64,000 nt of DNA from positions 62,001 to 126,000 of the forward strand of contig SAPZ01000008.1 of assembly GCA_004020875.1 (NCBI GenBank), written 5' to 3'. The translations under genes were made by a program, and so were the position numbers. Under the pieces are notes generated by a model. That model searched no databases and had not been told where the DNA came from. It saw only the letters and a list, made by a program, of their open reading frames with translations. This DNA is from Mesorhizobium sp. Its GTDB lineage: Bacteria; Pseudomonadota; Alphaproteobacteria; Rhizobiales; Rhizobiaceae. This document shows, piece by piece, positions 17,646 through 28,782 of the stretch (the first letter of the stretch is position 1; every line of letters begins with the position of its first letter).

Positions 17646-18245
17646 ATGTCCGAAACCATCATCCCGCTCGTCCTGTTCGCGCTGATCTCGACCTCGACGC
17701 CCGGCATTGCCACGACGTTGTCGACCGCCTCCGGCGCGCAATTCGGCTTTCGCCGGTCGGTGCCGCTGATGGCCGGCAGCGCCGCCGGGCTGGCGACCGT
17801 GGCGGCCGCTGGCGCGGCAGGCCTCGCCGGCCTGCTTGCAGCCGTGCCGTCCCTGCAACTCGCCATGAAGATAGCAGGCTCGCTCTATCTGATCTGGCTG
17901 GCCATCAAAATTGGCCGCAGCGGTCCGCCCAACCTCGACATCAGCATGGCCAGGCCGAACAGCTTTTTCGGCGGCGCCGGCATCCAGTGGATGAACCCGA
18001 AGGGCTGGGCAATGGGGCTCGGAGCCGCCGCGTCCTTCGCGGCGCTCGCCGACGGTCCCTTGCAACTCGCGCTGCTGCTCGGCACCGTCTTCGGCCTGGC
18101 CGCAACCTTCTCGTTGTCGCTGTGGTGCGCGGCGGGAACCCTGCTTGCGCGTCTGCTCAAGACGGAGCGCCAGTGGCGCGCGCTCAACATCGTGCTCGGC
18201 CTGCTGCTGGCCGCCTCGATCCTGCAGATGTGGAGGCCAGTATAA
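17646..18245 (+). CDS. LysE/RhtB-family translocator
   Basis: A 199-residue inner-membrane exporter with about six hydrophobic segments. Family signature: LFALISTSTPGIATTLSTAS (the LysE/RhtB TPGP-like motif near residue 20), GFRRSVPLMAGSAAGLATVA and GGAGIQWMNPKGWAMGLGAA (the central NPK motif). The family exports amino acids or derivatives such as homoserine lactone. The substrate may be inferred from the divergent LysR regulator only by experiment. Confidence 0.87.
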   Translation: MSETIIPLVLFALISTSTPGIATTLSTASGAQFGFRRSVPLMAGSAAGLATVAAAGAAGLAGLLAAVPSLQLAMKIAGSLYLIWLAIKIGRSGPPNLDISMARPNSFFGGAGIQWMNPKGWAMGLGAAASFAALADGPLQLALLLGTVFGLAATFSLSLWCAAGTLLARLLKTERQWRALNIVLGLLLAASILQMWRPV

Positions 18246-18255
18246 AACACCGGTT

Positions 18256-18415
18256 CCTCGCCCCCACGAAGGTGGGGGAGAGGTGGCTCGGCGAAGCCGA
18301 GACGGAGAGGGGGACTCGCGCCACCGCAACCAAGTATTCGGCGACAAACTCGCCCTACGAAGCCCCCTCTCCGGCCGCTTCGCGGCCACCTCTCCCCCGC
18401 TTTGCGGGGGCGAGG
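18256..18415. repeat. 160-bp palindromic intergenic element
   Basis: The outer arms CCTCGCCCCC (18256-18265) and GGGGGCGAGG (18406-18415) are perfect complements. Inner arms at 18274-18287 and 18385-18398 (GGGGGAGAGGTGGC and its complement) are also perfect. The whole can fold into a cruciform or, if transcribed, a large stem structure. It lies between the convergent LysE-type and SDR genes. It resembles the GC-rich mosaic elements scattered in Mesorhizobium genomes. Confidence 0.75.
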
Positions 18416-18437
18416 AAAACCAGCGCTGCCGCAATCT

Positions 18438-19232
18438 TCAGACCGCGTATCGCGCCGCCGGCTTGCCGGAGAACAGGCTGCCGAAGAACTGGTCCCTGGC
18501 GCCGAGATAGGTCGTCAGCCCGGCTGCGTCGGCAAGGCCGGGCGCGGTGACGGTCTCGCCCTGGGCGAAGCCGGCAAGCGCCGCGTCGACCAAATCGTCG
18601 GCGCTCATGATCCAGTCAGGATTGATGCTGTCGAGGCTCATACCGGAGACGTCCCACAACTCGGTGCGGATCGGACCGGGCACGACGGACTGGACTTTCA
18701 CATTGGTGCCGGCCACTTCCTTCTGCAGCGCTTCCGTGAAGTTGGCGACATAGGCCTTGGTGCCGCTGTATATGCCGCCGACGGCGATGCCATAGGCGAC
18801 GACCGAGGCGATGTTAATGATCCCGCCGCGATTGCGCGCAAGCAGGCCCGGCAGGACCGCGCGGGTCAGCCTGGTCAGCGCAATGACATTGACCTTGATC
18901 ATGCGCTCCGCCGTGTCGGCGTCGGCGTCGGCAATCGTCTCCAGACCGGCCACGCCGGCATTGTTGATCAGCAGCGTCACGCTGTCATCCGTCGCGACCG
19001 CCTGCTCGACGCGGCGCAGATCGGCATCGACCGCAAGGTCGGCGACGATCGTCTTGACCTTGCGGCCATAGGCATAGGCGAGTCTGTCCGCCACCTCCTG
19101 CAGCCGGTCGGCGCGGCGCGCCACCAGCACCAGATCGTAGCCCTGCCCTGCCAGCCGGTCCGCATAGACCGCGCCGATGCCCGACGATGCGCCGGTGATG
19201 ACGGCCGTACCCTTGTTGTCCTTCGTGCTCAT
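18438..19232 (-). CDS. SDR-family NAD(P)-dependent oxidoreductase
   Basis: A 264-residue classical short-chain dehydrogenase. The Rossmann motif is TGASSGIGAVYADRLA (about residues 14-29). NNAG is near residue 88. Catalytic Ser is in IINIASVVAYG, and the Tyr-Lys pair is the YSGTKAYVANF segment (YxxxK). PGPIRTEL follows, as is usual in the family. It reduces or oxidises an unknown carbonyl/alcohol substrate. The ATG at 19232 follows AGGAACAGGACA. Divergent from the MarR-type gene across a clear operator pair, so it is very probably MarR-controlled. Confidence 0.88.
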   Translation of the reverse strand: MSTKDNKGTAVITGASSGIGAVYADRLAGQGYDLVLVARRADRLQEVADRLAYAYGRKVKTIVADLAVDADLRRVEQAVATDDSVTLLINNAGVAGLETIADADADTAERMIKVNVIALTRLTRAVLPGLLARNRGGIINIASVVAYGIAVGGIYSGTKAYVANFTEALQKEVAGTNVKVQSVVPGPIRTELWDVSGMSLDSINPDWIMSADDLVDAALAGFAQGETVTAPGLADAAGLTTYLGARDQFFGSLFSGKPAARYAV

Positions 19233-19302
19233 TGTCCTGTTCCTTTGTTTACTTCGCCCAGCGCCGGTGATCGCATCATCCGCCGAGTCCCAGATTTCTT
19301 TT

Positions 19303-19343
19303 AGTGGCATATGCCACTTTTTCCGAAGTAGGTATATGCCACT
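19303..19343. promoter_or_regulatory. Two-site MarR-type operator
   Basis: AGTGGCATATGCCACT (19303-19318) is a perfect 16-bp palindrome. A second copy at 19328-19343 keeps the right half (ATATGCCACT) exactly and is degenerate on the left. Their centres are 25 bases apart. Both lie in the 184-bp gap between the divergent SDR and MarR-type genes, as expected for an autoregulated MarR operator. Confidence 0.7.
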
Positions 19344-19416
19344 ATCTTGTCAACGGCAGCTGCAAAAACTATTTCTGCGGCAGGCTGGCGCATCTCAACG
19401 CCGGCAAGGAGTGATC

Positions 19417-19881
19417 ATGACCGAAGCTCGCAAGCCCGGATTCAGCGATTGCAACAATGCCACGCTGCGGCGCGCCGCGCGCAGTCTCGGCCGCTTCTAT
19501 GATGACGCACTGGCGCCGTCGGGCCTGAAAGGCACGCAGTTCGGGCTGCTCTTTCAAATCCACATCAGCGACGAGCCGGCGATGGGCGCCATCGCCGAGG
19601 CGCTGATCATGGACCTCTCGGCGCTCGGCCACACACTGAAGCCGCTGATCCGTGATGGGTATGTCGAGACCTTTCCCGACAAGAACGACCGTCGCGTCAA
19701 GCGCGTGCGGCTGACGCCACGAGGTCAGGCCAAGCTCGACGAGGCACTCGGGCTCTGGAGCGTCGCCCAGCGGCAATTCGAGGAGAAGGTCGGCGCGGAA
19801 CAGGCGGCAAAGCTGCGCGCGGCGCTGGACGCGGTGGCCGACCTGAATCTCGAAATGCCGACGGCCGTTCCTTCGAACTGA
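19417..19881 (+). CDS. MarR-family transcriptional regulator
   Basis: A 154-residue winged-helix protein. LKGTQFGLLFQIHISDEPAM leads into the HTH region (IAEALIMDLSALGHTLKPLI) and the wing DKNDRRVKRVRLTPRGQAKL. The long final helix fits MarR dimerisation. SDCNNATLRRAARSLGRFYD near the N-terminus contains a Cys that may respond to oxidants or electrophiles, as in some MarR proteins; this is inference. AAGGAG precedes the ATG. It probably represses the divergent SDR gene through the palindrome at 19303. Confidence 0.87.
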   Translation: MTEARKPGFSDCNNATLRRAARSLGRFYDDALAPSGLKGTQFGLLFQIHISDEPAMGAIAEALIMDLSALGHTLKPLIRDGYVETFPDKNDRRVKRVRLTPRGQAKLDEALGLWSVAQRQFEEKVGAEQAAKLRAALDAVADLNLEMPTAVPSN

Positions 19882-19963
19882 AGAAACGGCCGCCGATAAA
19901 TTCTTCAGCTGTGAAGACGTGCTGACTCAGGTCAGGCTGGGCTCACCTGAATATCGGCGCGTC

Positions 19964-21142
19964 TTACTCGGCGGGCATTGCCACCGGCCGGGCAAACATT
20001 CTTCCGGCCAGCACGATGCCCAGACCCACGATCGGGAACACTGCGGCGATCAGGCCGAGATCGGCCGGCGCGCCGAAGCGCAGCACCGCGCCGCCGACCA
20101 CCGCACCCAGCGCGACGCCGAAATAGAGCGCCGAGGCATTGAGCGACAGCACGATCGGGGCGGCGTCCGGCGCGATCTTGAGGATACGGCTCGCCTGCGC
20201 CGGCGGGAAAGCCCAGCCGACGATGCCCCAAGGCACCATCACGGCCATCAGCGCCGGCCCGGCAATCGAATGCGGCAGGAAGGTCGGGATCAGCGAGAAA
20301 GTGACGAGCATCGCGGCCGACAGTGTCAGCGACCAGGCGACGGTGCGCGTCGCGCCGAAGCGGTCGGCGGCCTGGCCGCCGGCGATGTTGCCGATGACGG
20401 CGCCGATGCCGAAGGCGAGCAGCATGCCCGGCAGCGCGATCGGCGAGAGCCCGCCGCCCTGAATGGCCAAGGGCGCGATGAAGCTGAACACCGTGAAGGC
20501 GCCGATCAGCGCAAGCGCCGTCGTCAGCAGGATCGGCATCACGCCGGGGCGCACCGCCGCCGCCAGCCTGCGCTTCAGCGGCAGCCTGGTGCCGATGATG
20601 CCGCGCGGCAGCCGCCACCACAGGATCGCGCCGGACAGCGCGCCGAGCGCGGCGATGGCGAAGAAGGTGCCGCGCCAGCCGGCAATGGCCGCGACCAGCG
20701 CGCCGAGCGGCGCGCCGACGGCGACCGCCACCGTGGTGCCGCCGACGACGACGGCGATGGCGCGAGCCCGGTGATGGTCGTCGACCAGCGCCACTGCCGT
20801 GCCTTGCGCGGTCGCGGCGAACAGGCCGGACGACAGCGCCATGACGATGCGGGCGATCAGAAGCAGTTCGAAGGACGAGCTCACCGCCGCCACCAGATTG
20901 CCAATGACGAAGAAGACCAGCGTCCACAGGATGACGCGCCGCCGGTCCCATTCGCCGGTCAGCGTCGCCAGCACCGGCGCGCCGATGGCATAGGCGAGCG
21001 CGAAGGCGGTGATCAGCGAGCCGGCGAGCGGCACGGAAATGCCGGCGTCGGATGCAATGTCGGGGAGAAGGCTCGAGATGACGAAGCCTTCGGTCGAGAT
21101 CGCGAACGACCCGAGCGCCAGCCAGAAGATCCGCTTGTCCAT
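19964..21142 (-). CDS. MFS transporter, DHA1 efflux type
   Basis: A 392-residue twelve-helix MFS protein starting MDKRIFWLALGSFAISTEGF. Motif A-like segment: AIGAPVLATLTGEWDRRRVI in loop 2-3. Helix 4-5 contains RIVMALSSGLFAATAQGTAV, and motif C-like ATVAVGAPLGALVAAIAGWR is present. This matches the arabinose/chloramphenicol-type efflux group. It is divergent from an ArsR-type regulator with a dyad immediately upstream of its start, indicating local repression and induction by an unknown compound. The long upstream extension of the same frame is not coding. Confidence 0.85.
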   Translation of the reverse strand: MDKRIFWLALGSFAISTEGFVISSLLPDIASDAGISVPLAGSLITAFALAYAIGAPVLATLTGEWDRRRVILWTLVFFVIGNLVAAVSSSFELLLIARIVMALSSGLFAATAQGTAVALVDDHHRARAIAVVVGGTTVAVAVGAPLGALVAAIAGWRGTFFAIAALGALSGAILWWRLPRGIIGTRLPLKRRLAAAVRPGVMPILLTTALALIGAFTVFSFIAPLAIQGGGLSPIALPGMLLAFGIGAVIGNIAGGQAADRFGATRTVAWSLTLSAAMLVTFSLIPTFLPHSIAGPALMAVMVPWGIVGWAFPPAQASRILKIAPDAAPIVLSLNASALYFGVALGAVVGGAVLRFGAPADLGLIAAVFPIVGLGIVLAGRMFARPVAMPAE

Positions 21143-21156
21143 GAGAATTGTCCTTA

Positions 21157-21174
21157 GTTCAAAAGTTATTGAAC
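21157..21174. promoter_or_regulatory. Candidate ArsR-type operator before the MFS gene
   Basis: GTTCAA (21157-21162) and TTGAAC (21169-21174) form an 18-bp dyad with a 6-base spacer, starting 15 bases upstream of the MFS start codon. The divergent gene encodes an ArsR-like repressor. The binding is inferred. Confidence 0.5.
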
Positions 21175-21334
21175 AATTGGACATAATAGGGCATGATGTC
21201 AACCGAGCTGGGAGAAAATAGCTGAACCCTGCTGACAGCCCTGTGTCAGGACCGGACCGGACGAAAGAGGCTATATCTATCGGCGGAAAGGGAGCCGCGT
21301 TGAAGTTCGTGCCATTTGTGCTTAATTCTGGGTC

Positions 21335-21691
21335 ATGAGCCTGCCCCATCCAACCGCCGACCAGATCAGCCTGCCGATCGTCCTTGCCGTGCTCGGCGAC
21401 CCGACCCGGCTTTCCATCGTGCGCTATCTGGCTCGCAAGGAAGGCGTGCCGATGAACTGCAGCAAGTTCCTCGACCTCGCCTCCAAGACCAATCTCAGCT
21501 ACCACCTCGCCAAGCTGCGCGAGGCGGGCGTCACCCGCAGCGAAGCGGTCGGCACCAGCCGGCTGATCACGCTGCGCCGCGCCGACCTCGACAAGCGTTT
21601 CCCCGGCCTGCTCGACAGCGTGATTGCCGCGGCTGACGGCGACAAGGATCTGCCGGCGGTCGGCACCGCCGACATCGAGCTTTCGGCCTGA
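21335..21691 (+). CDS. ArsR-like winged-helix regulator
   Basis: A 118-residue regulator: VLAVLGDPTRLSIVRYLARK is the ArsR start helix pattern, and SKFLDLASKTNLSYHLAKLR is the HTH with the SYHLAKLREAG recognition helix. SEAVGTSRLITLRRADLD forms the wing. The usual CxC metal site of metal sensors is absent; a single Cys (MNCSKF) is present. The ligand is therefore unknown. It is divergent from the MFS exporter and is its likely repressor. Confidence 0.84.
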   Translation: MSLPHPTADQISLPIVLAVLGDPTRLSIVRYLARKEGVPMNCSKFLDLASKTNLSYHLAKLREAGVTRSEAVGTSRLITLRRADLDKRFPGLLDSVIAAADGDKDLPAVGTADIELSA

Positions 21692-21797
21692 GCGAGATTT
21701 GCGCGTCCCGAGCCTCACAATCGCCGCTAAATTCAGGATGACATCCGGCGGGCCCGCCGCCTATATCTGATTGCGCCTGGGACATTGCAGCCAAAAG

Positions 21798-22607
21798 ATG
21801 AAGCGCAAAGCTACGCTCCGACCGACGCTGAAGACACTCTTGGCCGCTCCATTGCTGCTCACCCCCCTGTCGGCCCTGGCTCAGGATGCCCCCGGGACAA
21901 TCATCTCCATCATCGGCGGCCTCGCGCCGGATGATTTGCTCAACATTCGCGCTACCGCTTCAGCGGGCGGAAAGATCGAAGCGCGCCTGCCCAACGGCGC
22001 GGCGCTGAAGAATTACGGCTGCAAGACCGTCAACAACAATCCATGGTGCAAGGTCGAGGACACGCAGGACGCCCACATAACCGGCTGGGCGCCGGCGCGC
22101 TACCTCAGCCCCAACAACCCTGCGTCGCCCCCTGAAGACACCGCCGCGCCGGCTGCCGTGGCTGCCGCGCCTCAGCCAGCTCCCGAAGAACCGCAGCCCG
22201 ACATAGCGGCGCGCCTGGGCGGCGGCGAGCCGGCCGATCCACCATCCGCCACCGAGATCGGCAGGACCGCCATGCAGGACGCCTACCGCCTCGCCTTCGC
22301 GACCTCGGATAGCGCCGAGCCCGACGCCCCTGCCCCCGACGCCGCCGGCGGCATCCCCTGCGCGCGCCGCATCGGCCAGCCAATGACCCGCTGCGACGTC
22401 AGCGTTGCCCGCAAGGACGGCGACAGCACGGTGACCGTGACCTGGCCCGACGGCGGAGCGCGCGTCATCATCTTCCATGGCGGCCAGCCGGCCAGCTCGG
22501 ATTCGCCCGACGAATTGCGGTTCACGCGTGAAGGCACGCTGAACATGATCCGCGTCGGCGTTTCCGAGCGTTTCGAGATCACGGACGAACTAGCGCTGGG
22601 CGAATAG
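21798..22607 (+). CDS. Exported SH3-domain protein
   Basis: A 269-residue secreted protein. Residues 1-29 form a signal peptide (a KRK start, a hydrophobic core, LSALAQD cleavage region). Residues about 40-95 form a bacterial SH3 domain (LLNIRATASAGGKIEARLPN, then GWAPARYL). A Pro/Ala-rich linker follows, then a C-terminal domain with two cysteines (IPCARRIGQPMTRCDVSVAR) and a beta-rich end. It may bind the cell wall. The start at 21798 is chosen as the first Met before the signal peptide. It lies upstream of carB but with its own spacing and is unlikely to be functionally linked. Confidence 0.78.
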   Translation: MKRKATLRPTLKTLLAAPLLLTPLSALAQDAPGTIISIIGGLAPDDLLNIRATASAGGKIEARLPNGAALKNYGCKTVNNNPWCKVEDTQDAHITGWAPARYLSPNNPASPPEDTAAPAAVAAAPQPAPEEPQPDIAARLGGGEPADPPSATEIGRTAMQDAYRLAFATSDSAEPDAPAPDAAGGIPCARRIGQPMTRCDVSVARKDGDSTVTVTWPDGGARVIIFHGGQPASSDSPDELRFTREGTLNMIRVGVSERFEITDELALGE

Positions 22608-22664
22608 AGGGATTAGGCCGTCGGGGAAGACCGATCCGCAGCTTACTGCCCTTCATTTTCGGGG

Positions 22665-22693
22665 TTACATCCCGCAAAACTCTTCCCTATAAG
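22665..22693 (+). promoter_or_regulatory. Possible carB promoter
   Basis: TTACAT (22665-22670) and TATAAG (22688-22693) are separated by 17 bases. The -10 is good and the -35 is weak. This would start transcription near 22700 and leave a 94-base leader. Confidence 0.4.
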
Positions 22694-22726
22694 GCCCTCC
22701 TAGCCTGATACCAGAATCGCAAGCAC

Positions 22727-22759
22727 AACCGGCCGGGTCCTCCCCCCGTCCCGGTTTTT
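22727..22759 (+). promoter_or_regulatory. Terminator-like hairpin in the carB leader
   Basis: AACCGG (22727-22732) can pair with CCGGTT (22751-22756), or alternatively CCGGG (22733-22737) with CCCGG (22750-22754). Either is followed by a run of five T. It lies inside the presumed carB leader, so it could act as an attenuator. The stems are short, and no pyrimidine-linked leader peptide was identified. Confidence 0.3.
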
Positions 22760-22793
22760 CGTGCAAGCCGCTCGCCGAACGGATTTTTCGAAT

Positions 22794-26297
<3,504 letters not shown>

Positions 26298-26447
26298 GGT
26301 CCTATTACTTCTTCCGAAAGAAAAGAGGGATGCAACACCTCGGCAATACATCAGTTTGAATTGTACCGAATGCTCGAGCCAGGCAACCGCTTGTTGTCGC
26401 CGTATCGACCTCTTATATGGCTTGGCTCATGGAGTTGAGAACGACGC

Positions 26448-26666
26448 ATGGCATTCAACCTTAGCAACGCTCAGCATAACAAGCTGGACGCCCTGTTGGG
26501 CGACCTTTTGGATTCTTATAAGAGCGGGGAATTTACAAAGGCCCAAGTCGTTGGCGCGCTAGCTCATGTGTTCACCGCCGGCGTCATTGACAATGAAGGT
26601 GAAGTCAAAGCGTGGCTGGAGAAGCCGGAGGTGTTGCAACGCTGGAAGGATGACACGCGATCCTAG
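26448..26666 (+). CDS. Small hypothetical protein, 72 residues
   Basis: A soluble, mostly helical protein: FNLSNAQHNKLDALLGDLLD, then SGEFTKAQVVGALAHVFTAG, ending with EVKAWLEKPEVLQRWKDDTR. I do not recognise a named family. Its base composition is lower in GC than the neighbouring core genes, and it lies at the edge of the patch holding the P63C gene. Codon usage and a good continuous amphipathic pattern support it; the ribosome binding site is weak. Confidence 0.6.
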   Translation: MAFNLSNAQHNKLDALLGDLLDSYKSGEFTKAQVVGALAHVFTAGVIDNEGEVKAWLEKPEVLQRWKDDTRS

Positions 26667-26771
26667 CGTCGCAGGCGACAAGAGGCGTTAGATTGACTGA
26701 TCTCGTCCGAGAGATCCGCATTGCCGCTGAAGTCGACGACGGCAATGCGCAGTGGCTCTAACATTCGTTTC

Positions 26772-27842
26772 TCACTTATAGGGCGGAGGCGATGGCAATG
26801 GCAGGGAAAACTGTACCATCCGCTTCCCATAATGTTGCGCTACCCTATCTCGCAGTTCGCGCATGTTTACGCAGGTTTTCGACATGCCGATGACTTCATA
26901 GCATCTTGAAACGAGCGCGCGAACGCCGATGTTTTCCGTCAACTGGCGATGCCAGCGAACACCCGGAGGGGGCTTGTTGTTCTTAAGGTAATCGGCGACG
27001 TCCTCATCCAAGGTGTCGTAGATCATCTCTATCACCAACTTCCCCCACCATTTTGGCCGGCTGTGAAGGGAGCCACTCCATCCTGTAAGCCGACCGAATT
27101 CCGTCCATAACTCATCAGGAAAGGTTTTCTCCCATGCGCGCAACTCATCTGCAATAAACGCGCGCAATTTGACTTGGAGTGCGTCCTCCGCACGCTCGTA
27201 CTGATATCCGGTCGCTTCGTCTATCAGAGCTTCGAGGCCAATCTTGGCGCATGCCGAGAGAAACATACTGGCCTTCACGGCCATCTCACGCTGGCGATCC
27301 GTCATCTTTGGATGGGGAGAATTGGGGTCAAACGACGCTTGGAGCGCCGCAACAAATCCTTGGCACACTTCAATCATCAAATCGGCCGGCAGACCTTTCA
27401 CAGCTTTCTCAAGACCCTCAACCTCGAGTAATCTAAAGGGCACCATTCGCTCGAGAACTAAGTCACTGTTTATAAAAGGTTCCAGTGCTTTTACCCCCAG
27501 ATACTTCTCCAACGCACCACCGCCCTTAATGCCAGTGAGAAGTTCGGTCGCCGAGGTGCGCCCAATGATCTTCTCGCCAGTGTCTAGGACGTAGCAAGGC
27601 ACCTCGAGCCCAACGATATTCAATGTGCCTCGCCACCTAGCGATAGGCATCGCGGGCTCTGGTGCAATAATTTCATCTTCTACTGCGGCTACTTCCTCTG
27701 CCGGGCTTTCTTCAAAGGGTTTAGCCCAACGGGCCAGCGCTGCCTTGCGCGCACTCTCGGCGCGTTCTTCCGGGGTGAGGGCTTCTGCCCGAGCGAAGCC
27801 ACCTCGAGCCTTGGCCTCGTTCTTCTCGTCCTCATGGTCCAT
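26772..27842 (-). CDS. P63C-domain protein (phage/mobile-element type)
   Basis: A 356-residue protein. The N-terminus has the Gly-Ala-rich signature RGGFARAEALTPEERAESAR with KAALARW, common in P63C proteins. A middle segment (IVGLEVPCYVLDTGEKIIGR) precedes the P63C core: IGLEALIDEATGYQYERAED and then LRAWEKTFPDELWTEFGRLT (about residues 205-275). P63C is a domain known from phages and genomic islands and has no established function. ATG at 27842 is preferred because GGAG lies upstream and the earlier in-frame ATGs fall in or before an operator-like repeat. The composition is lower in GC than flanking genes, suggesting transfer. No integrase or other phage gene is adjacent. Confidence 0.8.
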   Translation of the reverse strand: MDHEDEKNEAKARGGFARAEALTPEERAESARKAALARWAKPFEESPAEEVAAVEDEIIAPEPAMPIARWRGTLNIVGLEVPCYVLDTGEKIIGRTSATELLTGIKGGGALEKYLGVKALEPFINSDLVLERMVPFRLLEVEGLEKAVKGLPADLMIEVCQGFVAALQASFDPNSPHPKMTDRQREMAVKASMFLSACAKIGLEALIDEATGYQYERAEDALQVKLRAFIADELRAWEKTFPDELWTEFGRLTGWSGSLHSRPKWWGKLVIEMIYDTLDEDVADYLKNNKPPPGVRWHRQLTENIGVRALVSRCYEVIGMSKTCVNMRELRDRVAQHYGKRMVQFSLPLPSPPPYK

Positions 27843-27853
27843 CACGAATCTCC

Positions 27854-27941
27854 ATGCGTGCATAATGCAGGCATATTGCATTTACCATTTGCACGCACAA
27901 GGGAAATTATGCGTGCATATTCGAAGCCTCGATGCACGCAT
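27854..27941. promoter_or_regulatory. Iterated palindromic operator-like sites upstream of the P63C gene
   Basis: ATGCGTGCAT occurs at 27854-27863 and 27909-27918, and its reverse complement ATGCACGCAT at 27932-27941. A further half-like TGCACGCA is at 27890-27897. Four copies of the TGCGTGCA core within 88 bases, directly in front of the gene, strongly suggest a repressor-binding array. The second is extended to TATGCGTGCATA. No regulator gene is adjacent, so the P63C protein itself or an unlinked factor may bind. Confidence 0.6.
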
Positions 27942-28048
27942 CGTCTGACAGGTAGTACTTAAATGTTTAGGATTGCGGGGCCGTGAACGTCGTTACGCCG
28001 AAGGCGGACAGCGCGCCGGTTACAAATGGGTGGCGAGGTTGCTTGCCC

Positions 28049-28441
28049 TCAAGCCACCGCCACACACTCAATCTCGATATCGAACTCCATCGGCCATGAC
28101 GCCACCGGCACGAAGCTCCGCGCCGGCGGGTTGGCGGCAAAATACTTCGCATAGACCCGGTTGATGGCGTTGTAGAAGCCGGAATTGACGGCATAGATGC
28201 GCACCATCACCACCTTGTCCAGCGACGTGCCGGCCGCTTCCAGGCAGTGTTTCAGCGCCTTGAGCGACGCCTCGGTCTGGGTCTCGATGTCGCCGCGCAC
28301 CATCTCGCCGGTCACCATGTCGACCGGCGGCGTCGCCGAGATGAACACGAAGCCGTTGGCCCGCACCGCCGTCGAGCACGGCAGGCCAAGCGCGCGCACC
28401 TTCGCCGACATCACGGGCACTTCGATGACTTCCTTGTCCAT
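28049..28441 (-). CDS. RidA family protein
   Basis: A 130-residue RidA/YjgF-type protein. Key parts: VRANGFVFISATPPVDMVTG, the central LKALKHCLEAAGTSLDKVVM, and PARSFVPVASWP, where the Arg of the PxRS motif is the imine/enamine-binding residue of active RidA. Members hydrolyse reactive 2-aminoacrylate-type intermediates in the cytosol. Sequence is diverged from archetypal RidA (SATPPVD in place of SGQxPxD), so it may belong to a Rid subfamily with a different substrate. It is monocistronic. Confidence 0.85.
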   Translation of the reverse strand: MDKEVIEVPVMSAKVRALGLPCSTAVRANGFVFISATPPVDMVTGEMVRGDIETQTEASLKALKHCLEAAGTSLDKVVMVRIYAVNSGFYNAINRVYAKYFAANPPARSFVPVASWPMEFDIEIECVAVA

Positions 28442-28607
28442 GGCGGTCCTCCGTTGTTTGCGGGGAGCTTATCGCGGCGGCGGGGGAACGCCAGTGGCTT
28501 AGCCCTGCCCCGGATTATACGAGCCGTGACAGCTCGAGCTGAAGAGCCAAGCGCCGGTTTGGTATTCGTCTAGAACCGATGGACAATGCGCGGCGTTGCG
28601 ATCCTTC

Positions 28608-28740
28608 GCGCCCCCCTCTGTCCTGCCGGACATCTCCCCCACAAGGATTAGATGTCGCCCCGGCCTTCGCCAATCGCCAGCGTTGCAGGACGAGCGAGGC
28701 GCCGAAGCCGCTAGATGTCCGGCAGGACAGAGGGGGGCGC
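28608..28740. repeat. Intergenic element with perfect 28-bp inverted repeats
   Basis: Arms at 28608-28635 and 28713-28740 are exact reverse complements over 28 bases (starting GCGCCCCCCTCTGTCCTGCC), separated by 77 bases. It lies between the RidA and DUF4142 genes. It resembles the GC-rich repeat elements frequent in Mesorhizobium. No coding capacity is seen. Confidence 0.75.
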
Positions 28741-28782
28741 CGTAGAGCGCCATCGCTGGCCGCTTGCCCAGCACAGGCCCCC

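Noticed and set aside
26718..26748. Inverted repeat GCATTGCCG/CGGCAATGC after the 72-residue gene
   Set aside because: No T-run and a 13-base loop; kept out as a terminator because the evidence is weak.
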